Origin: Thalassotalea sediminis | GTDB taxonomy: Bacteria > Pseudomonadota > Gammaproteobacteria > Enterobacterales > Alteromonadaceae | NCBI RefSeq assembly: GCF_030295915.1 | Contig: NZ_AP027361.1 | Coordinates: forward strand, 3,720,001-3,784,000 | Reading direction: 5' to 3' | Length of the DNA stretch: 64,000 nucleotides | Part shown: one piece after another, positions 10,770 to 20,446 of the stretch | Layout of the letters: each line of letters starts with the position of its first letter | How positions within the stretch are numbered: position 1 is the stretch's first letter | Program-made: the position numbers and the translations under genes | Notes under the pieces: generated by a model | The model's database searches: none | The model's input: the letters and a program-made list of their open reading frames with translations, nothing else | What the model was told of the DNA's origin: nothing

Positions 10770-11424
10770 GCGAGTTATCCGGTTTCATAGCGATTAATTC
10801 TTCAGCAATTGCAATTATTTCGGCAGCAGCTTTACCTTCACTATCAATTTCAAGTACTGATGAGCCACTTTCTTCACTATCATCGTATATATTGCGATTA
10901 TAGGTCACTGAATTTAACACATTTATACCGTATGAACTACAAACATCTTTTGCTTCAAGAATACGGTTTGCTTGCGTAGGCAATGCTGGACACTGTGTAA
11001 CCACAAACGATGCTAACATTTTAGGGTTGACCATTTTACAAGTACTCAACATATCTTCCATATGTGGTACTGTTTTAAGATCGCGTCGTTTTGGTCTTAA
11101 TGGAATAATAACATGATCAGCAACTGACATAGCCGCACGAAGTGCAAGGTTGTCTTGCCCACCACAATCAACAATCACGTAATCGTAATGTTGATTCAAA
11201 CTCAATAAGTCATTTCGGATCTTACCGTACAATTGAATACAATTTATAGCGGGTAATGAAGGGTCCGTATTTCGAGCCTGAATCCAATCAGAAGTAGTGC
11301 GTTGTGGGTCACAGTCAACCATTAACACTATACCCTTTTTAATCTTGGCAAAATAAACTGCGAGGTTTTGGGCTAAACAACTTTTGCCACTGCCACCTTT
11401 TTCACCACCAACTAAAATCATCAT
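10756..11424 (-). CDS. ParA/MinD-family partition ATPase
   Basis: 222 residues with the deviant Walker A motif GGEKGGSGKS at residues 6-15, a Walker A' segment VDCDPQRT and a Walker B-like strand YVIVDCGGQD. The short size and absence of an N-terminal helix-turn-helix match plasmid type Ib ParA or chromosomal orphan ParA proteins. These ATPases bind DNA non-specifically and move cargo. The companion gene overlapping its 3' end is the probable partner. The setting is chromosomal (ribosomal protein genes and radC nearby), so it more likely positions a protein complex or is a domesticated plasmid cassette. A PilZ gene lies upstream. Confidence 0.85.
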   Translation of the reverse strand: MMILVGGEKGGSGKSCLAQNLAVYFAKIKKGIVLMVDCDPQRTTSDWIQARNTDPSLPAINCIQLYGKIRNDLLSLNQHYDYVIVDCGGQDNLALRAAMSVADHVIIPLRPKRRDLKTVPHMEDMLSTCKMVNPKMLASFVVTQCPALPTQANRILEAKDVCSSYGINVLNSVTYNRNIYDDSEESGSSVLEIDSEGKAAAEIIAIAEELIAMKPDNSHEFN

Positions 11425-11497
11425 ATTGCTGATTCCCTCTAATACTACTATTTATGCGAAGACTATTAAGTATAGACCAAAACTTAATCCCAAGCGT

Positions 11498-11803
11498 TTA
11501 GTTATCAAGTCTTAGTGCTATTTCATACCAACCAGTATCTTGTTTTAGACATCTGACAACTTGACCAGTCAAAGACTGACTCTGCGGGGCGGCCGCTTTA
11601 AAGATAACGGTTGCTTTTACATTCAACGGAATTGCTTGATCGCAATCGAGTTTTAATCCACCTTTCGAAAAGTCAAGGCATGCAATAGTTTTGTTAAATT
11701 CTTGTCCCGTATCATCTTGCCATTGAATATTGACGAGTTCTTTTTCCATATCCAATCTAAACGACCTTCGTCGCTCAATACGTGCATCATCTTGTTCTGT
11801 CAT
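11498..11803 (-). CDS. PilZ domain protein (c-di-GMP receptor)
   Basis: 101 residues, essentially only a PilZ domain. The c-di-GMP contacts are visible: RRRSFR near residue 11 (the RxxxR motif) and DFSKGGLK near residue 45 (the [DN]xSxxG motif). The start is placed at the second ATG, 7 bases after an AGGG site, because the first ATG is only one base from that site. It lies between radC and the ParA pair on the same strand. Small stand-alone PilZ proteins pass the c-di-GMP signal to partners; the partner here is unknown. Confidence 0.85.
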   Translation of the reverse strand: MTEQDDARIERRRSFRLDMEKELVNIQWQDDTGQEFNKTIACLDFSKGGLKLDCDQAIPLNVKATVIFKAAAPQSQSLTGQVVRCLKQDTGWYEIALRLDN

Positions 11804-11898
11804 ATGCATGCCCTACCTTTTTACATCAGATACTTTAAAATTACCGCTCATTTCGCAGCTATGCAAGAAAATCAGCCACTTTTTAATCAATTACCCGA

Positions 11899-12570
11899 TT
11901 AAAGTAGCCCATGTTCAGCAAACGAGTAGCATTGATGCCCAGCGATAATCATATGATCAAGCACGTTGATATCGACCAAAAGTAAGGCGTCAGATAATGT
12001 TTGCGTAATCTGCTTGTCAGCTAAACTTGCTTCAGCAACGCCTGATGGATGGTTATGGGCTAAAATAACGGCACTCGCATGTTGACGAATAGCCACTTCA
12101 ACGACAATCCTTGGATAAACAGCTGCTGCATTCAATGTACCGTAGAACAACTTTTCAAAGTGAATAACCTGATGTTGGCTGTCCAGCAATAAAACAGCAA
12201 ATACTTCTCTAAACTCGTGGCGTAACTGAGCAATTAAAAAGTTTTTACTCGCCTGTGAACTTGTTAATGTTTCTCCTCGCACAAGCTCTTCCGCTAAACA
12301 ACGTTTCACCATTTCTAAGCACGCTTGTAATTGAACGTATTTTGCATTCCCTAATCCTTTTATTTGGCAAAGTTCTTCTTGAGACGCGTTAAAAATGCCA
12401 GAAAGGCTACCGAAGGTCTTTAAAAGTTGACGTGACAGGTCAACAACATTTATTCCTTGCACACCGGTACGAATAAAAATAGCCAGTAGTTCTGCATCAG
12501 ATAACGACTGTGAACCCAAAGACAATAGTTTTTCCCTTGGCTGTTCCATTATTGGCCAATCCTTCAACAT
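11899..12570 (-). CDS. radC: RadC family JAB-domain protein
   Basis: 223 residues starting MLKDWPIMEQPREKLLSLGS, the usual RadC opening. A helix-hairpin-helix region (IKGLGNAKYVQL) precedes the JAB/MPN domain with HNHPSG near residue 170 and a following Asp in SLADKQIT. The metal-binding residues look intact. Despite its name the role in DNA repair is not established. Divergent from coaBC, as is typical for the radC-coaBC-rpmBG neighbourhood in gammaproteobacteria. Confidence 0.95.
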   Translation of the reverse strand: MLKDWPIMEQPREKLLSLGSQSLSDAELLAIFIRTGVQGINVVDLSRQLLKTFGSLSGIFNASQEELCQIKGLGNAKYVQLQACLEMVKRCLAEELVRGETLTSSQASKNFLIAQLRHEFREVFAVLLLDSQHQVIHFEKLFYGTLNAAAVYPRIVVEVAIRQHASAVILAHNHPSGVAEASLADKQITQTLSDALLLVDINVLDHMIIAGHQCYSFAEHGLL

Positions 12571-12659
12571 AGCAGCATCCTTTGCTTAGCAATTTTCAAT
12601 AGTGTGGTTTAGTGATATTCTAATACGCTACCGATCAAAAATAGTCTGACTTAGTAGAT

Positions 12660-13868
12660 ATGCAACAACTTGTAGATAAAAATATTGTTCTTGGTATCAC
12701 AGGAGGCATTGCAGCCTACAAAACACCTGAACTTGTAAGACGGCTTAAAGAGCGCGGTGCAAATGTGCGCGTTGTAATGACAGAAAGCGCTAAGGCATTC
12801 ATAACACCACTTACGCTACAAGCCGTTTCAGGTAATTCAGTATCAGATAGTTTATTAGACACTGATGCAGAACTTGCCATGGGTCACATCGAACTCGCAA
12901 AGTGGGCCGACTTATTATTGATCGCTCCTACAAGTGCAAATACTATCGCTCGAATAGCCCATGGTATTGCCGATGATTTACTCGGCACCTTGATATTAGC
13001 GACAGATGCGCCTGTTGCACTTGCGCCAGCAATGAACCAACAAATGTGGCATGCTAAAGCAACACAAGATAATGTAAAAACATTATTAACACGTGACACA
13101 TTAATATGGGGACCTGGCAGCGGTGAGCAAGCCTGTGGTGATATTGGTCTTGGCCGCATGATTGAAGTAGATGACATTGTTATGCAGGTATGCCAACATT
13201 TTTCTCCTGCAACACTTTCAGGACAGCATTGGGTCATTACTGCTGGGCCAACAAGAGAAGCAATCGATCCTGTCCGTTACATTTCAAACCATAGCTCCGG
13301 CAAAATGGGCTATGCTATAGCTCAATCAGCAATCAATGCTGGCGCTCAAGTAACGCTTATTTCAGGCCCAGTAAACCTGCCGCCGATCGCTGGTTGCAAT
13401 ATACGCTATGTTGAAAGCGCTCAAGACATGTATCAACAAGCGGTTAAACATAGCGATGCGGCAACAGTTTTTGTATCTTGTGCTGCCGTAGCCGATTATC
13501 GCGTCGCTGAGATTGCTCAACAGAAACTAAAAAAAACCGAGCAAAATGATAATTTGACATTACAGCTGGTGAAAAACCCCGATATAGTGGCCAGTATTGC
13601 TAACATGGCACAAAAGCCCTTTGTTGTTGGTTTCGCTGCCGAAACGCAAGATGTAGCACAATATGCCAAAGATAAACTTACACGAAAAAATTTAGATCTT
13701 ATCGCGGCAAATGATGTCAGCCAGCAAGGGCAGGGGTTTAATAGTAATGACAATGCGCTCACGGTGTTTACTCATCATGAAACAATTGATATTCCGCTTG
13801 CCAACAAGCAATCCGTTGCAGATAAATTAGTCGCTATCATTAAGCGCCAACTAGATGAAAATATTTGA
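12660..13868 (+). CDS. coaBC: Bifunctional phosphopantothenoylcysteine decarboxylase/synthetase CoaBC
   Basis: 402 residues. The N-terminal flavoprotein (CoaC) domain opens with IVLGITGGIAAYKTPELVRR and contains PAMNQQMW around the active site; the Cys-containing segment GSGEQACGDIGLGRM follows. The C-terminal synthetase (CoaB) domain begins at VITAGPTREAIDPVRYISN. The enzyme makes 4'-phosphopantetheine from 4'-phosphopantothenate and cysteine in coenzyme A synthesis. The length and both domains are normal. slmA follows 63 bases downstream. Confidence 0.96.
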   Translation: MQQLVDKNIVLGITGGIAAYKTPELVRRLKERGANVRVVMTESAKAFITPLTLQAVSGNSVSDSLLDTDAELAMGHIELAKWADLLLIAPTSANTIARIAHGIADDLLGTLILATDAPVALAPAMNQQMWHAKATQDNVKTLLTRDTLIWGPGSGEQACGDIGLGRMIEVDDIVMQVCQHFSPATLSGQHWVITAGPTREAIDPVRYISNHSSGKMGYAIAQSAINAGAQVTLISGPVNLPPIAGCNIRYVESAQDMYQQAVKHSDAATVFVSCAAVADYRVAEIAQQKLKKTEQNDNLTLQLVKNPDIVASIANMAQKPFVVGFAAETQDVAQYAKDKLTRKNLDLIAANDVSQQGQGFNSNDNALTVFTHHETIDIPLANKQSVADKLVAIIKRQLDENI

Positions 13869-13931
13869 GTTTATCGGTACAATCTTGAGATAAACATATT
13901 CGTTAACCATAAAAATCAGAGAAGAATCAAT

Positions 13932-14516
13932 ATGTCGGGTTCCGCCAAACCTAATCGTAAACAGCAAATATTAGAATGCTTAGCGTTAATGTTGCAAACA
14001 AGTCCAGGGCAACGTATTACTACCGCAAAACTTGCAGAGCAAGTGGGTGTATCAGAAGCGGCGCTTTATCGACATTTTCCATCAAAAGCTAGAATGTTTG
14101 AAGGTCTAATTGAATTTATCGAAGAGTCTATTTTTTCTCGTGTAAACTTAATTTTAACTGACCACAAAGAAGCACTAGTAAGATGTCATCATATTTTACA
14201 CGTATTACTCATTTTTGCAGAGCGTAATCCAGGTATGTGTCGCATCTTATCGGGTGATGCGTTAATGGGTGAAAATGAGCGATTAAGAGCGAGAGTTAAT
14301 CAGTTCTTTGAAAAGTTAGAATCTCAATTCAAACAAGTACTACGAGAACGAAAACTCCGAGAAGGTAAAGGCTTTGAGATTCCAGAACTCGCCTTAGCCA
14401 ATATACTGGTCGCTTTCGCTGAAGGTAAAATTTGCCAATACGTACGCACCGGCTTTGATAAAAAACCCAGTGAGAGCTTTAATGATCAATGGCTCTTTTT
14501 AATGGCAAGCAAATAA
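13932..14516 (+). CDS. slmA: Nucleoid occlusion factor SlmA
   Basis: 194 residues of TetR fold. The helix-turn-helix is [20 protein letters not shown] (about residues 34-53), followed by [19 protein letters not shown], which is diagnostic of SlmA. SlmA binds DNA sites around the chromosome outside the terminus and blocks FtsZ assembly over the nucleoid. Position directly after coaBC is conserved in gammaproteobacteria (in Escherichia coli dut lies between them; no dut is present here). Confidence 0.95.
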   Translation: MSGSAKPNRKQQILECLALMLQTSPGQRITTAKLAEQVGVSEAALYRHFPSKARMFEGLIEFIEESIFSRVNLILTDHKEALVRCHHILHVLLIFAERNPGMCRILSGDALMGENERLRARVNQFFEKLESQFKQVLRERKLREGKGFEIPELALANILVAFAEGKICQYVRTGFDKKPSESFNDQWLFLMASK

Positions 14517-14537
14517 TATTGCACCATAAAGAATAAA

Positions 14538-14563
14538 AAGCACTGACTTGTCGGTGCTTCTTT
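14538..14563 (+). terminator. Probable terminator after slmA
   Basis: Arms AAGCACTGAC and GTCGGTGCTT pair nearly perfectly (one G:T pair) with a very short loop, followed by a broken T-run (CTTTG). Likely a weak rho-independent terminator separating slmA from pepD. Confidence 0.6.
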
Positions 14564-14617
14564 GTATATATACTTATAAAAATTTTTCTAACGCATCATC
14601 AAATAGGAATATAAATC

Positions 14618-16084
14618 GTGAGTCAATTAGCAGCGCTCGCCCCTACAACTCTGTGGCAGTTATTCGAGCAACTATGCCGAATACCTCGTCCATCGAAACA
14701 TGAGCAAAAAGTATCACAGTGGATACAACAATGGGCATTAAGTAAACAGTTAACCGTCAGTGAAGACGAGGTCGGTAACTTATTAATTAGCAAACCCGCT
14801 ACGCTAGGCATGGAAAACAAAAAAGGCGTTATTCTGCAAGCCCATATGGATATGGTCCCCCAGAAAAATAACGACAAAGAGCATGACTTTCTAAACGATC
14901 CAATTGAAGCATACGTTGATGGAGACTGGGTTACGGCTAATGGCACCACACTAGGTGCTGATAATGGCATTGGTTTAGTTTCGGCACTTGCTGTTTTAGC
15001 CAGTGATGACCTTGCACACGGCCCATTAGAAGTTTTAATCACCATTGATGAAGAAGCAGGCATGACTGGCGCTTTTGGCTTAAAAGCTAATTGGTTACAG
15101 GGCGATATCTTGATTAATACTGACTCTGAACAAGAGGGTGAAGTATATATGGGCTGTGCTGGTGGTATTGATGGCACCGCTAAATTTTCGTTAGATTTTG
15201 AGCCAGTTAAAAATAATACAACGGCATTTAACTTATCAATATCAGGCCTTAAAGGTGGTCATTCTGGCGTTGATATACATACAGGGCGTGCCAATGCGTG
15301 CAAATTATTAGTAAGATTTTTACTAATTGCCGCAGAACGTTACAACATACAGTTAACCGAGCTTAATGGCGGTAGTCTGCGTAACGCTATTCCACGAGAA
15401 GCTGAGGCGAGTTTTGTCATAGAAAATCAGTATATCGAAGCGTTGAAACAAGGCTTAGCAGATTATTTATCAGCAATTCGTTTTAATTTAAAAGCCATCG
15501 AAACTGATATCGACATGTTGCTGATCTCACCAGAAGAGTTTGACCAATGTTGGACGAAACAATGCCAGTCACAGATACTAAATGCCATTAATGGATGCCC
15601 CAATGGTGTGATCAGAATGAGTGATGATATCGAAGGTATTGTTGAATCATCACTTAATTTCGGGGTAATGAGAACAAAAGGCCAACGCTTTGAGTGTATG
15701 ACCCTTATTCGAAGCCTGCACGATGATGGCAGAGCAGACGTAGAATCAATGGTACGTTCAGTTTTTCAACTCGCGGGCGCCACCATCTCATTTGATGGCG
15801 CTTATCCTGGTTGGAAACCTAATACTGAGTCACCTATTATGGCAACTGTACGAGATACCTATCTTGAGCTATTTGGTGCATTACCTGAGGTTATGGTCAT
15901 TCACGCAGGATTAGAGTGTGGTTTATTTAAATCTGCTTACCCTGACTGGGATATGGTTTCAATTGGGCCAACGATTAAATTTCCTCATTCTCCTGACGAA
16001 AAAGTGCACATTGCTTCAGTAGAAAAGTATTGGCAATTATTAGTTGAAGTGCTGAAAAAAATACCTGAAAAAAAAGCTGTTTAG
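14618..16084 (+). CDS. pepD: Aminoacyl-histidine dipeptidase (peptidase D)
   Basis: 488 residues, GTG start behind an AGGAAT site. M20 metallopeptidase features are in order: AHMDMVPQ (first zinc ligand region, about residue 80), GADNGIG (bridging Asp), DEEAGMTGAFGL (catalytic Glu) and the C-terminal HAGLECGLF. The overall sequence matches the long PepD form, not carboxypeptidase G2. It hydrolyses Xaa-His and other dipeptides in the cytoplasm. It stands alone between slmA and crbR. Confidence 0.94.
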   Translation: MSQLAALAPTTLWQLFEQLCRIPRPSKHEQKVSQWIQQWALSKQLTVSEDEVGNLLISKPATLGMENKKGVILQAHMDMVPQKNNDKEHDFLNDPIEAYVDGDWVTANGTTLGADNGIGLVSALAVLASDDLAHGPLEVLITIDEEAGMTGAFGLKANWLQGDILINTDSEQEGEVYMGCAGGIDGTAKFSLDFEPVKNNTTAFNLSISGLKGGHSGVDIHTGRANACKLLVRFLLIAAERYNIQLTELNGGSLRNAIPREAEASFVIENQYIEALKQGLADYLSAIRFNLKAIETDIDMLLISPEEFDQCWTKQCQSQILNAINGCPNGVIRMSDDIEGIVESSLNFGVMRTKGQRFECMTLIRSLHDDGRADVESMVRSVFQLAGATISFDGAYPGWKPNTESPIMATVRDTYLELFGALPEVMVIHAGLECGLFKSAYPDWDMVSIGPTIKFPHSPDEKVHIASVEKYWQLLVEVLKKIPEKKAV

Positions 16085-16173
16085 TGATAAAAATCGGTTA
16101 GACTTGTGTCTAATAAGCTTTTTTATAAGATACCTTTATACTTCTTTTGGGGAATAATTTTGGAATACATAAT

Positions 16174-16833
16174 ATGATCCAGCCACAACAAATTATAATA
16201 GCTGATGATCACCCATTATTTCGACAGGCTTTATTAGACACATTAAAAGTACAGCTGACGCAAACACAGTGGGTAGAAGCTCAAACAATAGAAGAGTTAG
16301 AGCAGCAACTTCAAGCAAATCAAGAAGCAGATATGCTACTACTTGATTTAAATATACCTGGCGCACATGGGTTTAACACTTTAATTCATGTCAGAAACCA
16401 TTACCCGCAAATACCGGTAGTGGTTGTCTCTGCTCATGAAGATCAAGATACCATTGGTAAAGCAATGAAATATGGTGCCGCTGGCTTTGTGCCCAAATCG
16501 ACTCCTGTTAATACTATTTTTGCCGCCATCCAAAAGGTGTTAATGGGAGATATATGGTTACCAGAATCTTTTGTGCCGTGCGATAACACCGAGCAAAATA
16601 CAGATATCGCCAAATGTGTCGCCAGTTTAACGCAGCAGCAATATCGAATTTTGATGATGTTTGCTCAAGGCATGTTAAATAAACAAATTGCTTATGATTT
16701 AAATGTTTCTGAAGCAACAATTAAAGCGCATGCAACTGCAATATTTAGAAAACTAAATGTTCGAAACCGCACCCAAGCGGTGATTGCTATTAGCCAATTA
16801 GAGCTTACTGAACAAAATTTCACTGAAGATTAA
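16174..16833 (+). CDS. crbR: LuxR-family response regulator, CrbR-like
   Basis: 219 residues. The receiver domain has IIIADDHPLFRQ and the phosphoacceptor Asp in LLLDLNIPG. The C-terminal LuxR helix-turn-helix reads LTQQQYRILMMFAQGMLNKQ followed by EATIKAHATAIFRKLNVRNR. An in-frame TTG 27 bases upstream is less likely than the ATG used. It converges with the crbS-like hybrid kinase gene, 28 bases apart, and this pairing with an SLC5-type kinase is the basis for the CrbR name. In Vibrio CrbS/CrbR activates acs during the acetate switch. Confidence 0.8.
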   Translation: MIQPQQIIIADDHPLFRQALLDTLKVQLTQTQWVEAQTIEELEQQLQANQEADMLLLDLNIPGAHGFNTLIHVRNHYPQIPVVVVSAHEDQDTIGKAMKYGAAGFVPKSTPVNTIFAAIQKVLMGDIWLPESFVPCDNTEQNTDIAKCVASLTQQQYRILMMFAQGMLNKQIAYDLNVSEATIKAHATAIFRKLNVRNRTQAVIAISQLELTEQNFTED

Positions 16834-16861
16834 TGACTGTCGATGGCTCATTCACCTTAGC

Positions 16862-19800
16862 TTAAGTGAGATATTTGTCCTGTAATCGTTTCGATAACAT
16901 CGCACTCATCATTGCTCTTAATGCCGCGGGTTTAACAAGTTTTCGCATATACCCTACATCAGCCGCTTGCGTTTTTTCTTCGATGTCTTCGTCTGTAGTG
17001 GCCGTAATCAATATCGCGGGTATATAATGCGTTGATTGCTCTCGCATAACATGAATTAACTCAAGACCATTTTGATCGTTGTCTAATTGGTAATCCACCA
17101 AAAGTATTTCTACTTCATTACAATGTTCTGAAAATAATGCTTTCGCCTGTTCAAATGTTTCAGCCGCAAGAACGTTACATTGCCATGCTGTTAATAACTC
17201 CACCATACCACTTAACACATCAGGATCATTATCAATGCACATAACGGTAATATCACTAAAGCCAACACTCATTTGCGGTTTTTCAATCACGGGCTGAAAG
17301 TTCTTATCTGCTTTCTCTAACGCCACTGAAAAGCTACAACCTTCAGATAATTTGGATGTTAACCCAAGCTGGTGTCCTAAAATATTGGCCAAACTTTGTG
17401 TAATGTTTAGCCCTAAACCCAATCCTCTGCTGCCAGACGCCTGGGGCGTATTTAACTGAGTAAACTGTTCAAAAACCAAGTGTTGTTTATCTTCTGGTAT
17501 CCCTGGGCCATTATCAACCACTTGAATAACAACTTGATCGTCTCGACATCTTGCTCCTAGTAACACTTTACCAGGACTTGCATACCGAAAAGCATTACCA
17601 ACTAAATTTTGAAGAATACGTCGTAACATATGCTTATCCGACTTTACCCATAGTGACGTCGAAGAAACCTTAAATTGCACAGATAAATCTTGTGCTGACG
17701 CGGAAAATTCTTGGCTCAAATCACTAAATAGCGTTTGCAGCGGAAACGCTTCAATGTGCGCTTTAATGTTTCCACTTTCAATACGTGCAATTTCACTCAA
17801 GTCAGACAGTAAATCGTTAGCTACTTTCAGAGAGTGATCGATATTTGTAACTTGTCTTCGCTGTATGTCATTTAAATTATCCTGACTTGCCAACGCCGAT
17901 GTAAACAACCGTGCCGCTTCTAGCGGTTGCATTAAGTCGTGGCTACACGCCTTTAAATAAAGACTTTTTTTAATATGTGCCTGTTCCGCTTTTTCACGTG
18001 CTGCCTCTAAAGCTTCATTCGCTTGTTCAAGTTTTTGTGTTCTCTCTTGTACAATTTCCTCTAAATCAAAATTTTCCGCTTTTAACATTTGCTCGGCATG
18101 CCGATACGCGGTGATGTCAGAAAACATCATAACAAAACCACCATCAGGCAAAGGGTTTCCTTCGATTCTAATAACTTGTCCGTTGTCATGCTCTCGTTCT
18201 GAACTATGCGGGCTACCTGAACGCAAATATTCAATACGCTTACGCACTTGTTCTTCAACATCTCCTGCGCCAATTAAGCCGCGAGCAATGTTGTATCGAA
18301 TCAGCTTTTCTATTTTTACCCCAGCATAAATCAGATCCTTGGGATACTTAAAAATATCAAGATATTTTTTATTCCATGCAACGAGTTTCAGTTTACTGTC
18401 AACAATAGAAATACCTTCACTGGCATTTTCAATAGCACTTTGGAGCAAATTTTGGATTTGCTGTTGCTTTTGATTTGAAGCGTCCTCAACTAACACCGCC
18501 AGTTCATCTAAAGCGATATCTCGCCCATCTAAGGCTGAAGATATAACGAGTTGTGCCGATGACGACCCCATGACACTCGCAAGCGTACTTTCAGTATGTT
18601 GCAACAACAATTGATTGTAGCTTGCAAGACCTAATGAACGCTTATCGTACTGTTGATGAAACTGGGCAAAACTATCAACCGCTTTTTGTATGCCAACAAA
18701 ACGAGAAACTAATAACTCTAGTTCATGGCTATCAATTTTACGGCTTTTACGTGCCGTTGCTTGTGTGCCCGGTGACTGCCACTCAAGAAATACCGAGGCT
18801 TGTACTCGTTCCTGAACGCTTTGTCTGCTAATTTTGGATAACGCCCACATCACAAATACGTTAACACCTAAGCTGAGTAAGTTGGCAGTACTAGCAGGCG
18901 GTAACCAACCATCGCTAAACGGTTGTTGATAAAAACCAAATTGCGGTAAAAAGTTTAACAATAACCAAAGTAAGAAACCGACTAAAATGCCACCATAAAC
19001 CCCTGTTAAACTTGCTCGTCGCCAATAAAATGCGGCAATTAACGCTGGTGTTAATTGCGCAAAAGCACCAAAAGCAATTTCACCTAGCGAGCTAAGGGTA
19101 TCAGGTGATGCTAGCAAGAATACGCCATAGCCGAGCATTATCACCATGAGTACCAACACTTTGCGTATTTTCAATAAACGGTGGCGAAAATTATCGTAAT
19201 CGGTATGTCTTGTTTTACTTGATTTAAAGAGCATCGGAAAGACAATTTCATTACTAAGCATAGTACTGAGTGCAATAGAAGAAATAATTACCATGGAACT
19301 CGCCGCTGAAATCGCACCTAAAAATGCCACTAACGTTAGCCAAGTTTGTTTCTCAATCCAGGGTAAGAAAAGCACATAGGTATCTGCGGGTACAGAGTCA
19401 CCTAAAAGTAAATCACCCGCTAAACCTAAAGGCGCTGCAAAAAGCGCAAATACTAATAAATAGATAGGGAAGACTCGACGGCTAAGCCACGTGTCTTTTT
19501 CATCTTTTAGCTCAACAACCATGACTTGAAATTGTCGTGGTAAAGACAAAAACGCCGCCATCACAATAATCAGCATTGCTGACATAGACAGAAGGTTAGG
19601 TGTATTAAAGTTTTGATATAACTGTACATTAGCGCCTGATTGTCGCCAAATTTCTCCCGGAGAATCAAATAAAACAAAGCTAACAAATAGACCCACGGCT
19701 AAAAAGGCAACCAATTTCACTAAGCTTTCGAAAGCAATAGCGAGGACCACGCCGGGATGACGCTCTGTAACATCAATATTGCGTATGCCAAACATAACGG

Positions 19801-20302
19801 TAAAACCAGCCAGAACAAGGCTTACGATTAAGCCAAACCCCCACGTACTTACCACATTGGTTGCTTGTAACTGTTGAAAAGAATAAACAATCGCTTTTAA
19901 TTGTAATGCGATATAAGGCATTGTGCCTATTAAAGCGACTAACGTAACAATAATGGCTAAGTTGTGAGATTTGCCAAACCTCGATGCTAGTAAATCAGCT
20001 ATTGACGTTAAATTTAATTTTAAGCTGATTCGAATAATACGTTGAATAAATGGCCAAAAGAATAGAAAGATAATGATAGGCCCGAGATAAATGGGAATAT
20101 GTGAGAGAAAATTAGTAGATGCTTGGCCAGTGGTGCCTAAAAAGCTCCAAGAGGTACAATAAACGCCCAGTGACAAGGCATAAATATACTTTTGACCTTT
20201 TTTTGCAAGACGGTGACGATATTTATCACCTAAATAGGCAATAATAAACAACAACCCGATATAACTAATACTGATCAGGGTTAACTGCCAATTTGGAAAC
20301 AT
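16862..20302 (-). CDS. crbS: Hybrid sensor kinase with SLC5 transporter domain, CrbS-like
   Basis: 1146 residues. The first ~490 form a sodium:solute symporter-type membrane domain (many transmembrane segments, motif YTASWSFLG-like CTSWSFLGTTGQ). A PAS region (~620-740, NASEGISIVDSKLKLVAWNK), a coiled coil, a HisKA segment with His near 787 (ACSHDLMQPLEA), an HATPase domain (VVDNGPGIPE, GLGLGLNI) and a receiver domain with Asp near 1070 (LLVDYQLD) follow. The ATG at 20302 was preferred over an upstream TTG because a GAG-rich site precedes it. The domain order fits CrbS/CbrA kinases that couple uptake or sensing of a solute to phosphorylation of CrbR. Confidence 0.85.
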   Translation of the reverse strand: MFPNWQLTLISISYIGLLFIIAYLGDKYRHRLAKKGQKYIYALSLGVYCTSWSFLGTTGQASTNFLSHIPIYLGPIIIFLFFWPFIQRIIRISLKLNLTSIADLLASRFGKSHNLAIIVTLVALIGTMPYIALQLKAIVYSFQQLQATNVVSTWGFGLIVSLVLAGFTVMFGIRNIDVTERHPGVVLAIAFESLVKLVAFLAVGLFVSFVLFDSPGEIWRQSGANVQLYQNFNTPNLLSMSAMLIIVMAAFLSLPRQFQVMVVELKDEKDTWLSRRVFPIYLLVFALFAAPLGLAGDLLLGDSVPADTYVLFLPWIEKQTWLTLVAFLGAISAASSMVIISSIALSTMLSNEIVFPMLFKSSKTRHTDYDNFRHRLLKIRKVLVLMVIMLGYGVFLLASPDTLSSLGEIAFGAFAQLTPALIAAFYWRRASLTGVYGGILVGFLLWLLLNFLPQFGFYQQPFSDGWLPPASTANLLSLGVNVFVMWALSKISRQSVQERVQASVFLEWQSPGTQATARKSRKIDSHELELLVSRFVGIQKAVDSFAQFHQQYDKRSLGLASYNQLLLQHTESTLASVMGSSSAQLVISSALDGRDIALDELAVLVEDASNQKQQQIQNLLQSAIENASEGISIVDSKLKLVAWNKKYLDIFKYPKDLIYAGVKIEKLIRYNIARGLIGAGDVEEQVRKRIEYLRSGSPHSSEREHDNGQVIRIEGNPLPDGGFVMMFSDITAYRHAEQMLKAENFDLEEIVQERTQKLEQANEALEAAREKAEQAHIKKSLYLKACSHDLMQPLEAARLFTSALASQDNLNDIQRRQVTNIDHSLKVANDLLSDLSEIARIESGNIKAHIEAFPLQTLFSDLSQEFSASAQDLSVQFKVSSTSLWVKSDKHMLRRILQNLVGNAFRYASPGKVLLGARCRDDQVVIQVVDNGPGIPEDKQHLVFEQFTQLNTPQASGSRGLGLGLNITQSLANILGHQLGLTSKLSEGCSFSVALEKADKNFQPVIEKPQMSVGFSDITVMCIDNDPDVLSGMVELLTAWQCNVLAAETFEQAKALFSEHCNEVEILLVDYQLDNDQNGLELIHVMREQSTHYIPAILITATTDEDIEEKTQAADVGYMRKLVKPAALRAMMSAMLSKRLQDKYLT

Positions 20303-20446
20303 ATTCTCGCTCAAGATGAATTATCAATATACTAAGTTTCCAAATAATACACCTAAAATCAATTAGATTTTTGTCTAATAAAGAACAGTTACTGATTATT
20401 TTTCAGTTTATAGCCAGTAACTTCTTTCATTTTTGGCCATGCCTTT

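Noticed and set aside
12884..13237. 117-codon minus-strand frame inside coaBC
   Set aside because: Antisense shadow; codon pattern rich in Ser, Cys and His from reverse reading; coaBC is clearly real.
14623..15177. 184-codon minus-strand frame inside pepD
   Set aside because: Shadow of pepD; low-complexity serine- and proline-rich translation and no start signal.
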